64,000 nt of DNA from an uncultured Oscillospiraceae bacterium (GTDB taxonomy: Bacteria > Bacillota > Clostridia > Oscillospirales > Oscillospiraceae). The stretch covers positions 1 through 64,000 of the forward strand of contig CAKUEH010000002.1 of the NCBI GenBank assembly GCA_934646185.1, read 5' to 3'. Below are positions 15,824-23,668 of the stretch, piece by piece. Within the stretch, counting starts at the first letter, position 1. Each line of letters starts with the position of its first letter. The position numbers and the translations under genes are program-made. The notes below the pieces were generated by a model. It made no database searches. It saw only the letters and a list, made by a program, of their open reading frames with translations, and was not told the origin of the DNA.

Positions 15824-16991
15824 CCGCAAGCCACCCCTTCCAGCCAAGATGCATGGTGTCGCAGAGGAAATAGGGCTCGTATTCATAGCCCGTCAGATCC
15901 AGCAGCGTCACGTTTTCATATTCCGCGGCGATGCGCCGCACGTTTTCATAGTAGGTCTGCCGCCGTTCGGCGGAAAAGCCCGTGTAGTCGCTCCACGCGC
16001 CGTGCATCGGGACGTGGACGAACAGGATCTGCATCTGCTTTGCCCTGCAGATCGCAAACAGGCAGCGCAGATCGTCATATTCCGGGGACACGTCATAGCT
16101 GACGGCCGCGTCCTTCCCGGCCTGCTGCGCGAGCCTGCGGCCGATGTAGGTGTTGTAATAGCCGTCCTCCATGCCGTATTCGTTTCCGGCGCTCATTTCC
16201 TCCGCCTGACGGACGGCGGTCTGCTCCTCCGCAGCCCAGTCGATCGGGCCGGACTGCGCCGGTTTTGCAGCAGGCGCTTCGGCCATTACACGGCGGGCGC
16301 TCGTCATGTCGCGCGTATCGAGCAGCCACCCGGAAACGGCGGCGTACGGCGTCAGCAGCGCCTCGAGCGCCGGGAGTCCCTTCGCCGACGCGCGGGTCAG
16401 AAGCCCCGCCGCGCTCGTCTGCTGCAGAGAAGCGCCGTACTGCGCGTTATAGTCTTCGATCAGCTCCGCCACGCGGCGGGCAAGGTACCGCCGCTGCTCC
16501 GCCGGGATCGTCTCGTCGGACAGGAGCGAGAGCATCTGCTGCTCGGAGAAATTCGCCATAAACAGATCCGGCGCGATGCCGTCTTCGACATACGACTGCG
16601 GCGCCGTGATGAGCACGGCCTTTTTCCCCGTCAGACTCTCGCCCGACGCGGCGATGGCCATCGCGTGTACCAGCGACTGGCACGAGCCGCGCCCGATCAG
16701 ATCGACCTGAAAGCCGCAGCGCTTTCCGGCAAAGAAGTTTGCCGGATGTGTGCAGATCTGCGTGGTCTTGAGCTCGCTCGAGCCGAGGACGGGCAGCGTA
16801 TCGTCCTTCGCGGCAGCCGCGCGCAGCAGATATTCGCCCGTGATCTTCTCCGGCGCCAGCGAATCGCCGAGGCTGTCCGGATAGTCCGGCATGGTCTTCT
16901 CCACGCCCAGCCGCACGAGCCCCAGCGCCAGCGCCGCCGCGAGCAGGCACAAAAGCGCCCTCAGAAAGCATTTCCGCATGGCCTCAGGCAA
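15786..16991 (-). CDS. dltD: D-alanyl transferase protein DltD
   Basis: A 401-residue protein with an N-terminal membrane anchor (about 8-28) and an extracytoplasmic SGNH-type domain. GSSELKT (Ser near 71-72) and DTMHLGWKGW near the C-terminus provide the catalytic Ser and Asp-x-x-His. LFVHVPMHGAWSDYTGF is the family block between them. DltD completes D-alanine transfer to lipoteichoic acid outside the membrane. It overlaps dltC by 8 bases and dltX by 38. Confidence 0.92.
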   Translation of the reverse strand: MPEAMRKCFLRALLCLLAAALALGLVRLGVEKTMPDYPDSLGDSLAPEKITGEYLLRAAAAKDDTLPVLGSSELKTTQICTHPANFFAGKRCGFQVDLIGRGSCQSLVHAMAIAASGESLTGKKAVLITAPQSYVEDGIAPDLFMANFSEQQMLSLLSDETIPAEQRRYLARRVAELIEDYNAQYGASLQQTSAAGLLTRASAKGLPALEALLTPYAAVSGWLLDTRDMTSARRVMAEAPAAKPAQSGPIDWAAEEQTAVRQAEEMSAGNEYGMEDGYYNTYIGRRLAQQAGKDAAVSYDVSPEYDDLRCLFAICRAKQMQILFVHVPMHGAWSDYTGFSAERRQTYYENVRRIAAEYENVTLLDLTGYEYEPYFLCDTMHLGWKGWLAVDKAIAEFWEAA

Positions 16992-17202
16992 GCATCGCCG
17001 CGATCTTGGCGGGCGTTGAAATTTCCTCGCGCGTCAGCTCGGCCACGTCCAGCGCCTTTCCAAGCTGCTCCAGCCGCACCAGCAGCTCGACCAGACCAAA
17101 TGAGTCGAGCAGTCCCTCTTCAAACAGCTCGGTCTCGGGCGTGATCTCGCCCGCGTCCGCGCCGGTGATGTCATTTAAAGCTGCAATGATTTCTTCAAGC
17201 AT
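16984..17202 (-). CDS. dltC: D-alanyl carrier protein DltC
   Basis: A 72-residue acyl carrier protein. The phosphopantetheine attachment motif is GLLDSFGLVELLV, with Ser34 as the modified residue. It accepts D-alanine from DltA and presents it to DltB. AGGAGG-like sequence precedes the ATG. It sits 13 bases after dltB. Confidence 0.93.
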   Translation of the reverse strand: MLEEIIAALNDITGADAGEITPETELFEEGLLDSFGLVELLVRLEQLGKALDVAELTREEISTPAKIAAMLA

Positions 17203-17215
17203 ATCGGGGTTCCTC

Positions 17216-18355
17216 CTAAATGAGTCTTCCGGAGAACAGCAGCAGGCCGAAGCTGAACAGATGGAAGGTCGCCAGCCGCAGCGCCCACGCCGCCTTCGGG
17301 TTTTTCTTGAGCGTTTTAAAGCCTTTGCACTGTGTGTCGAGCACGTCGTTCAGGCACATGAGCGCGCCGTGATACGCGCCGTAGATCAGATAGCCGGGCG
17401 TCAGCCCGTGCCACGCGCCCATGAGAAGCATCGTGAGCACATAGCCGAGATACGAGCTCGTGCGCCGTCCCTTGAACCATTTGCCGCGCAGCGCGGCCAT
17501 GCAGAAGCGCGTATAGACATAGTCGCGCAGATAGGTCGAGAGCGAGATATGCCAGCGCGACCAGAAGTCCTTCATATCGAGGCTCAGAAACGGCAGATCA
17601 AAGTTATCCGGCTGCTCAATCCCCAGCAAATACGCCGTGCCGACCGCCATGCGGCTGTAGCCGGCAAAGTTGAAGAACATGAAAAACGTGTAGCCGTACA
17701 TATAGGAAACGGTCGCCCAGAAGCCGTGCTCCGGCAGGGCGGACAGCCAGAATTTCCAGATGAGGTTGCCGACGACGAAGTTATAAAACGCGCCTGTCAT
17801 CAGCCGCCACAGGCCGCTTTGCAGCAGTACGCGGTATTCCGCGCCTGTACGTTCCTTATGAAGATCGGCCTCAAACCGCCGGTACCGGTCCAGCGGGCCG
17901 GAGGACACGGACGGGAAAAAGAGAACAAAGTAGCTGAGATCCAGTACATTCAGCTCTGTGATGCGCCCGTCGTAGATGTCGATAAGCGGCTGCACCACGC
18001 GGAAGGACAGATAGCTGAGCCCCAGCATCGAAAGCGCCCGGAGGGGTTCGAACCACAGCGACAGCTTGACCAGCAGCAGGGGGAGCAGGCTCAGAAGGAC
18101 TGCCAGATGGAACACCCACGGCTGCTTTGCACGCCTGCGCAGGTGAAGGTAGCCGAACGTCAGCGCCGTCTGCCAGGCCCAGAACGCCGCCAGCAGCAAA
18201 AGCGCGTGCGGCGTGCGGAAAATGGCCAGCAGCATGACCGCGCAGACGAGCATGCCGCACACACGCAGCCGCACCCCCTTCAGTCCACACACGACCACGG
18301 GAAGCAGCACGATGAGAAGGATCAGGAAATAATCAAGACCGCCGAATGGGTTCAT
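17216..18355 (-). CDS. dltB: D-alanyl transferase protein DltB (MBOAT)
   Basis: A 379-residue MBOAT-family membrane protein. The motif DFWSRWHISLSTYLRDYVYT and the catalytic-His motif LMGAWHGLTPGYLIYGAYHG are both present. It moves D-alanine from DltC across the membrane. The ATG at 18355 is chosen because AGGAGG is 5-6 bases upstream. It overlaps the end of dltA by 23 bases. Unlike the AlgI-like MBOAT of this operon it has no aromatic Tyr tail, since DltX supplies one. Confidence 0.93.
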   Translation of the reverse strand: MNPFGGLDYFLILLIVLLPVVVCGLKGVRLRVCGMLVCAVMLLAIFRTPHALLLLAAFWAWQTALTFGYLHLRRRAKQPWVFHLAVLLSLLPLLLVKLSLWFEPLRALSMLGLSYLSFRVVQPLIDIYDGRITELNVLDLSYFVLFFPSVSSGPLDRYRRFEADLHKERTGAEYRVLLQSGLWRLMTGAFYNFVVGNLIWKFWLSALPEHGFWATVSYMYGYTFFMFFNFAGYSRMAVGTAYLLGIEQPDNFDLPFLSLDMKDFWSRWHISLSTYLRDYVYTRFCMAALRGKWFKGRRTSSYLGYVLTMLLMGAWHGLTPGYLIYGAYHGALMCLNDVLDTQCKGFKTLKKNPKAAWALRLATFHLFSFGLLLFSGRLI

Positions 18356-19877
18356 GTGCGCCTCCTGCCGCGCCGGACGCAAGCTGTGCGGCGAGCTGTT
18401 TTTTGTCGATCTTGCCGTTGGTGTTCAGCGGGAAGCTGTCCACGGCCAGAATTTTTCGCGGGATCATATAGGACGGCAGACAGTCTGCCAGCGCGGCCCG
18501 GATGCGCCGGGCGCGGTGCAGAGCGCCCTCTCCGTCCGGCTTTTCCAGCAGGACAAACGCCGTCAGCGCCGTCACGCGCCCGTCCTGCCAGACCGGCAGC
18601 ACGGCGGCGCGGGCAATGTTCGGCAGCCTGACGAGGTTTTGCTCCACGTCCTCCAGCTCGACGCGGAAGCCGTTGAGCTTGATCTGCCCGTCCAGACGGC
18701 CGAGGTAATAGAGCATGCCGTCTTCCTTGCGGCACAGATCGCCCGTGTGATAGCCGCGCAGGCCGTCCTCCGTGCGGAAGAACAGAGCCTCGTTCAGCTC
18801 GGGACGGCCGAGATAGCCGGGGCTGACGGCCTCGCCGAGCACCAGAAGCTCGCCCGCCTCGCCGTCCGGCAGCGGCTGACCCTGTTCATCGGCAATGACT
18901 GCCCGCACGTTTTCAAACGGCCGGCCGATGGGCAGCGGCGCGGGCGCGTCCAGCATGGCCCGCGTGATCTCCACGCCGGTCACAAGCACGGTCGTCTCCG
19001 TCGGGCCATAGGCGTTGATAATCGGCACGCCCGGAAATCTTCGCATCAGCTCCGCCGTCAGTTTTTTTGTCAGCACCTCGCCGCAGAACAGGAACTGCCG
19101 CACCTGCGGCATCAGCTCCGCGCAGAACTGCTCGGAATGGACGCAGAACTCCGCCAGAGACGGCGTCGACACCCAGGCGCCCGGCCTTGCCTCGCGCAGG
19201 AGCGCGAACAGCGCCTGCGGGCTTTCGAGCGTCTGCCGGTCCGCCGTCCAGAGCGTCATGCCGCGGCTGAGCGCTTCGTACAGCGCGCAGACCGAGACGT
19301 CGAAGGAATAGGAAATTTCGTTGAGGAACGCGCCGCCCTCCGGCAGCCGCGCGAACCACGGCTTTACGCCCGCGTGGAACGCGGCGAGATTGCCCGCCGT
19401 GATCTGCACGCCCTTGGGCATCCCGGTCGAGCCGGAGGTGAAGAGCAGATAGGCTGTCTGCTCCGGCCGGATCCAGCCGGAACGCGGCGCGGGGGACGCG
19501 GGCTGCGACAAAATCCGCGCAAGCGTCTCGGCGCTGAGCGTATGCTCCGCCGAAAGGCCGGAGTCGAACAGGTCGACCAGCACGGAAGGCTGCGCCTCCC
19601 GCAGGATCTGCGCGGCACGATCGGCCGGATATGTCGTGTCGACGGGGATATAGCCGCGCCCGGCTTTGAGCGCGCCGAACATGCAGGCGGGAATGCACGA
19701 CTGCTTGTGGCCGTAGATCATGACCGGTCTGCCGTCGCCTGGCAGCGTGCGGCAAAGGTACGCCGCGAAGGCGTCCGCCATGCAGTTCAGCGCGGCATAG
19801 CTTACCTGATCGTCATGATAGCGGATCGCGATGCGGTCCGTTTTTGCATAGTGCTCCAGAGCTTCCAGAATAAACAT
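18333..19877 (-). CDS. dltA: D-alanine--D-alanyl carrier protein ligase DltA
   Basis: A 514-residue adenylate-forming enzyme that activates D-alanine with ATP and loads it on DltC. AMP-binding motifs include YLLFTSGSTGMPKGVQ, NAYGPTETTVLVTG, YHTGDLCRKEDG and the C-terminal lysine region NGKIDKKQL. The ATG at 19877 has TGAGGA upstream. A TTG at 19889 is possible. It is fourth from last of the upstream block and nearly abuts a transglutaminase-like lipoprotein gene. Confidence 0.94.
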   Translation of the reverse strand: MFILEALEHYAKTDRIAIRYHDDQVSYAALNCMADAFAAYLCRTLPGDGRPVMIYGHKQSCIPACMFGALKAGRGYIPVDTTYPADRAAQILREAQPSVLVDLFDSGLSAEHTLSAETLARILSQPASPAPRSGWIRPEQTAYLLFTSGSTGMPKGVQITAGNLAAFHAGVKPWFARLPEGGAFLNEISYSFDVSVCALYEALSRGMTLWTADRQTLESPQALFALLREARPGAWVSTPSLAEFCVHSEQFCAELMPQVRQFLFCGEVLTKKLTAELMRRFPGVPIINAYGPTETTVLVTGVEITRAMLDAPAPLPIGRPFENVRAVIADEQGQPLPDGEAGELLVLGEAVSPGYLGRPELNEALFFRTEDGLRGYHTGDLCRKEDGMLYYLGRLDGQIKLNGFRVELEDVEQNLVRLPNIARAAVLPVWQDGRVTALTAFVLLEKPDGEGALHRARRIRAALADCLPSYMIPRKILAVDSFPLNTNGKIDKKQLAAQLASGAAGGAHEPIRRS

Positions 19878-19885
19878 ATGTATCC

Positions 19886-20449
19886 TCAATCAGCCGCCGC
19901 GTCCCACTGGTGCGTCAGCGCCATGCGGGCGTCGTCAGCCATAAAATAGTCGCGCGGGTTTTCGGCAAAATGTCCGCCGTACAGCGGGTCGAACCAGCAG
20001 CCCGTTCCGTTTACGACCGCGTATACCCACGCATGCTCGACCGGCTCGGGAGCGTCCGCGCGCAGGAACGTGCCCTGCACGATCTGTGCCTCGCAGCCCA
20101 TGCGCCGCAGCAGGACCGCCGTCAGCGCGGCCTGCGCGTCGCAGTTGCCCTTGCGCTTCTGCAGCAGCTCCAGCGCGAGCGAATCGGTCAGCTCGTCCGT
20201 AAAGCCGCCGGAGGTGTCGGCCAGCGTGGCGCGATAGGTGATGTCCGTGCAGAGAAAATCATAGACCGCGCCGAGATTTGTGACAAGGTCAGCCTTCGGG
20301 TCGCAGAGCTCCTGCAAAAGTGCGAGCACCTGATCATCAAGCGCCGCGTTGCCGGTCGGTTCCCCTGCGGGCGTATACGGCCCGGCCGCGCAGGCGGCGC
20401 AGCCGAGCGCAAAAATCGCCGCCAGAAGCAGCAGAATGAGCTTTTTCAT
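19886..20449 (-). CDS. Transglutaminase-like lipoprotein
   Basis: 187 residues. A signal peptide with a cysteine-rich end (FALGCAAC, Cys17 or Cys20 as lipid anchor) precedes a compact transglutaminase-like domain with triad Cys103 in KGNCDAQAAL, His139 in EHAWVYAV and Asp154 in WFDPLYGG. It should be anchored outside the membrane. It is the smallest of three such proteins in this operon and lies directly upstream of dltA. Activity may be proteolytic, crosslinking or non-catalytic. Confidence 0.83.
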   Translation of the reverse strand: MKKLILLLLAAIFALGCAACAAGPYTPAGEPTGNAALDDQVLALLQELCDPKADLVTNLGAVYDFLCTDITYRATLADTSGGFTDELTDSLALELLQKRKGNCDAQAALTAVLLRRMGCEAQIVQGTFLRADAPEPVEHAWVYAVVNGTGCWFDPLYGGHFAENPRDYFMADDARMALTHQWDAAAD

Positions 20450-20453
20450 GGCC

Positions 20454-20960
20454 TTACTCCGCGCGGTGCGCGCTCGTCAGGCCGATGGCGCAGACCGTGT
20501 CGCCGTCCAGCTCAAAATAGACGGAGGCGGGGACGGTCAGCTCGTCCTGCGCGGCCAGCGCGTAGGTCAGAGTGCTTCCGGCCTGCGTATAGTCCGTTCC
20601 GTACGCGGCCTCCACGTCCTTCCGGCTCGCGCCGATCCCGACGCCCTGCGCGGTCTGCACGTTTGCGGTACAGTAAAGCTCCAGCAGGCGGTCGGTATCG
20701 CCGTCGGGGTAGGTGTAGAGGATCAGATCGTCATAGGCATAGGTCTTGTCCATCCCTGTGTAGACACAGGAGACGGCCTCGGAATAGGTATAATCCGCCC
20801 CGAATGCGTCCAGCAGCGCGGAAACAGACGTATCGGGCCGCACCGCCGTCCCGTCCACAGTCAGGGACAGATCGGCCGCGGAAAGCGTTTTTTTGCCGCA
20901 GGCGCAGAGCAGCGTGCCCAGCAGCAGGCAGATCAGCAGCAGACAAAGCGTTTTTTTCAT
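20454..20960 (-). CDS. Lipoprotein (paralogue group of the envelope operon)
   Basis: 168 residues starting MKKTLCLLLICLLLGTLLCAC, a lipoprotein signal ending in LCAC. The body has SEAVSCVYTGMDKTYAYDDL and ILYTYPDGDT, the same Cys-Gly-aromatic-YTY block as the lipoproteins at 15373 and 20972. A second segment (GIGASRKDVEAAYG) resembles small beta-rich repeats found in other Clostridia lipoproteins. Function is unknown. The upstream ATG at 20975 lies before the signal peptide and is less likely. Confidence 0.8.
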   Translation of the reverse strand: MKKTLCLLLICLLLGTLLCACGKKTLSAADLSLTVDGTAVRPDTSVSALLDAFGADYTYSEAVSCVYTGMDKTYAYDDLILYTYPDGDTDRLLELYCTANVQTAQGVGIGASRKDVEAAYGTDYTQAGSTLTYALAAQDELTVPASVYFELDGDTVCAIGLTSAHRAE

Positions 20961-20971
20961 GCCGTCCGCCC

Positions 20972-21388
20972 TCATTCCGCGTCAACGACGGTCTCGATGC
21001 CGTTTTCAAGATAGGTGAAGACCGTCACATCCTCGTAGACCCAGATCCCGTCGTCGCCCGGGCCGGAGCAGGAGGCCTCGTACAGCTTCTGCTGCGGCTC
21101 GCCGAGCGCGTCCAGCAGCAGCTGCGCGTCCTGATCGACAAAGCTGAGCGCCGTTTCCAGCGCGCCGGGCGCTTTCGTTTCCTCCGGCAGCTCCGCTTCC
21201 GCGGGCTCCGGCTGCTGCGTCTGGACAGGCTCGGGTTCCTGTTCCGTCTGTTCGGGCTGTTCGGCCGGTTCGGCAGCGGCGGGAGCCGTCTCCTGCGCGG
21301 CCTCTGGCTTTTCGCCGCAGGCGCTCAGGACTGCCGCCGCGGCCAGCAGCAGGCAGACCAGCAGCATTCTCGTAATCTTCTTTTTCAC
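20972..21388 (-). CDS. Lipoprotein with acidic Pro/Glu-rich linker (paralogue group)
   Basis: 138 residues: signal peptide with lipobox LSAC, a long Glu/Pro/Gln/Thr linker (about 28-80), and a C-terminal block KLYEASCSGPGDDGIWVYED plus VTVFTYLENG. This block matches the C-terminal domain of the lipoprotein at 15373. The linker would hold the domain away from the membrane through the wall. Function is unknown. Confidence 0.8.
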   Translation of the reverse strand: MKKKITRMLLVCLLLAAAAVLSACGEKPEAAQETAPAAAEPAEQPEQTEQEPEPVQTQQPEPAEAELPEETKAPGALETALSFVDQDAQLLLDALGEPQQKLYEASCSGPGDDGIWVYEDVTVFTYLENGIETVVDAE

Positions 21389-21417
21389 GGTTCTTTCTCT
21401 CTCCTTCTGCGCGGCCC

Positions 21418-22929
21418 TCAGTGCTTCAGATAGCGGGCGGGCGCGGATTCATATGTGACCTGCCATGCGCTGTGCGTCTCGTTGCTGATGCCGGCGCGCA
21501 GGTTATAATTTTCGATCTGCGGGTCAAAGAGACAGGTTTCGCCGTCCATCTCGATCTCGACCCAGCCATGCGCGATGGGATACCAGTTCCAGCTGTAGCC
21601 GCATTCACCGACGATGGGTGAGGCCAGATAGCCGAGCTTTCTTGCAAGCAGGCAGAACACGGCGGCGAAGTTGTAGCAGTCGCCCTTGCCGGTCGAAAGG
21701 ATCTTGTCGGCGAATTCCAGCTGCATTTCATACGGGATCGTCTTGACCTCCGGGCCGTAGGCCGGGTTCCGGCCCAGATACCGCAGCGCCCGGACGGCCT
21801 CGTAGCAGGCGCGCAGACACTCGGTCTGCGTCATATCCTCCGTGGTGCAGGCTGTGATGAAATCATCCAGCTTCCGGTCGAGCTCGGTGCTTCCGGTCGT
21901 ATAGAAGCCGTTTTCGTCGTACCGGTATTCGCCGAAGGTGCAGCTCCGGCGCAGAAGGCCGTCGGCCCGGATAAACACGGCGTGCCCCTCGAGATAATGC
22001 GGGGCGTAGTCTGCCAGGATCCGGCCCGTCTCGTCGCAGCGGTAATACCGGCGGCCCTGTTCGTCCAGAAAGCCCGTGCCGCGCGCGACGCGGCCGTCAG
22101 ACTCCACAAAGTAGCCGCTCGTGCCGGACAGATGGAGGCCCGGCGCCCACGAAAGCGCGTTTAGCGCGTCCGCGCGGTAATGCTCCTGCGTGTCCGCGCC
22201 GTCCAGATAATACGCGTGCGGCAGAACGGCCTCGACCAGATCGGCATAATCCGCCCGATCCTCCGGCACGTCCAGCAGCAGCGAGCGGCGGACGCCGCCG
22301 ATCGCCTCCGCGTCCGGCTCACGGCCCAGCGCGCGGTTGACCAGCACCGCCGCTTGCGCGCGCGTGAGCGGAGCGGGCGCAGGCGGTTCGCCCTCCTGCG
22401 CGCCATCCGGCGTCAGCGCCTGCGCGGCCTGTAAAAGCGCGGGCGGAGCGGACTGCTCCGTCTGGCCGAGCGCGGCGAGCAGCGCCGCCACAAATGCGTC
22501 CGGCGTGATGGACTCGCCGGGGAAGAAGCGCGTCTCGCCCTCCTCCTGCGGCAGATATCCGCCCATGGCGCTGACGGCCTCGTAGTACCAGTATTCCGGC
22601 AGCACGTCGTCATACTGCGCAGGCTCCGCGCTGCGGGGCATATCCTGCGTCAGATTGTACAGCAGCTGCGCGCAGTCCACGCGCCGCAGCGGCTCGTCCG
22701 GCCGGAAAAAACCGTCGGACACGGCCATGAAATTCTGATGCATGTGATAGTCCGGCTCCGGCTCGGGCTCCGGTTCGGGCAGGGGAGCGGCCTGCGCGGC
22801 CTGCTCCTGCGCGTCGGGAGCCTCCGGCTCCGCCGCGCTCTGGCAGCCGCACAAAAGCGCGCACAGCAGCGCAAGCAGCAGCACGGCCCATCCGCCGGGG
22901 CGGATCCTCAGCTTCGTCTTCTTCTCCAT
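21418..22929 (-). CDS. Large lipoprotein: SLH-like region plus transglutaminase-like domain
   Basis: 503 residues. The signal ends LCGC (Cys29 as lipid anchor), followed by a Glu/Pro repeat linker, SLH-like modules (about 60-240, with FFRPDEPLRR and APLTRAQAAVLVNRALG), wall-binding-like repeats (about 265-345, ending YTTGSTELD) and a transglutaminase-like core with Cys418 in KGDCYNFAA, His454 in AHGWVEIE and Asp469 in LFDPQIENY. It is the first gene after the operon promoter. It probably contacts the wall and acts on a surface protein or peptide. Confidence 0.85.
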   Translation of the reverse strand: MEKKTKLRIRPGGWAVLLLALLCALLCGCQSAAEPEAPDAQEQAAQAAPLPEPEPEPEPDYHMHQNFMAVSDGFFRPDEPLRRVDCAQLLYNLTQDMPRSAEPAQYDDVLPEYWYYEAVSAMGGYLPQEEGETRFFPGESITPDAFVAALLAALGQTEQSAPPALLQAAQALTPDGAQEGEPPAPAPLTRAQAAVLVNRALGREPDAEAIGGVRRSLLLDVPEDRADYADLVEAVLPHAYYLDGADTQEHYRADALNALSWAPGLHLSGTSGYFVESDGRVARGTGFLDEQGRRYYRCDETGRILADYAPHYLEGHAVFIRADGLLRRSCTFGEYRYDENGFYTTGSTELDRKLDDFITACTTEDMTQTECLRACYEAVRALRYLGRNPAYGPEVKTIPYEMQLEFADKILSTGKGDCYNFAAVFCLLARKLGYLASPIVGECGYSWNWYPIAHGWVEIEMDGETCLFDPQIENYNLRAGISNETHSAWQVTYESAPARYLKH

Positions 22930-22990
22930 TTTTCCAACTGCCTGTCTTTTTGATTTCCATGCACCCCCGGCATGGCGGAAACATCAAAAA

Positions 22991-23045
22991 CTGGTATAAA
23001 TTATACACCAGCATTCATTATAATCTATCCCACCGTCAAATGCAA
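22991..23045 (-). promoter_or_regulatory. Promoter of the 15-gene envelope operon with downstream dyad
   Basis: TTGCAT (23045-23040) and a perfect TATAAT (23022-23017) on the minus strand are 17 bases apart. Just downstream lies an inverted repeat with arms CTGGT/ACCAG (22991-23011) around an AT-rich centre that could be an operator or a second -10. This is the only strong promoter seen upstream of the whole run. Confidence 0.65.
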
Positions 23046-23204
23046 GACGGCAGGAGGGGGAATTCTGCAAATCGGGGAAAGACCGTATTGGCATTTATGG
23101 CTTCTTCTTTCATCTGGCCAATAAGGGGAGGAGTAGGGGGCCGATGCCGGTCACAGCCGTTCGCGACGAAGGAGCGTTACGGATGCGGGGCTGCCGCTTG
23201 CCGG

Positions 23205-23295
23205 TACACATCGGCCCTTGCGGAAGTATCGGATTCGCCGAAGATTCCCGTAAAAACGGTATACTTTGCGGGCGGACAGAGTCGTCCGCCCCTAC
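23205..23295. repeat. Family B repeat, left arm truncated
   Basis: The central block GAATT/GATTCGCCGAAGATTCCCGTAAAA is followed by the right arm GGGCGGACAGAGTCGTCCGCCCCTAC. The left hairpin is reduced to ACATCGGCCC. The gap 22930-23668 consists of the operon promoter, three family B copies and the promoter of the next gene. I see no gene in it. Confidence 0.75.
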
Positions 23296-23315
23296 AGGGA
23301 GTGCGAGGGGGCATT

Positions 23316-23481
23316 GTAGGGGCCGACGACTCTGCCGGCCCTTTGAGCAGTTTCAAATTTGCCATAGATTACCGAAAAATTGGTGCATTCCGCCGGGCCG
23401 ATGCGATGCCCACAGGCTAGTTTCGAGGCGCAGCCGCGCTCTGCGCGGCTCTTAGCGCCGAAGATGGGCATCGGCCCCTAC
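23316..23481. repeat. Family B repeat carrying a 53-bp nested insert
   Basis: Left arm GTAGGGGCCGACGACTCTG, a central block and right arm CATCGGCCCCTAC, interrupted at 23411-23463 by a hairpin-rich insert starting CACAGGCTAGTTTCGAGGCG. The same insert sits at the same place in the copy at 51170-51336. The two arms are of different sequence types, so this is a recombinant or composite copy. A further short hairpin, GGGCGGGGC/GCCCCGCCC, follows at 23514-23536. Confidence 0.75.
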
Positions 23482-23605
23482 AGAAAGCTGTGCGGATTTA
23501 CAACGGCCCATCGGGCGGGGCAGAGCCCCGCCCCTACCGACTGGATCCGACGCTGTGGGCCTTTCCGTAAAACCGACGGGCTGCGGTATCAGATGAGAAA
23601 ACAGC

Positions 23606-23634
23606 TTGCGAAGCACGGGGAAATATGGTAAACT
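23606..23634 (+). promoter_or_regulatory. Sigma-A promoter with extended -10
   Basis: TTGCGA (23606-23611), a 17-base spacer and TAAACT (23629-23634) preceded by TGG. It precedes the membrane protein gene at 23669. Confidence 0.65.
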
Positions 23635-23668
23635 AGTTTTATAGATATTGGAAAAGGAAGTGGATAGT

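Noticed and set aside
22950..23420. Possible small genes in the repeat region before 23669
   Set aside because: The frames run through family B hairpins, change with repeat type, and lack ribosome-binding sites.
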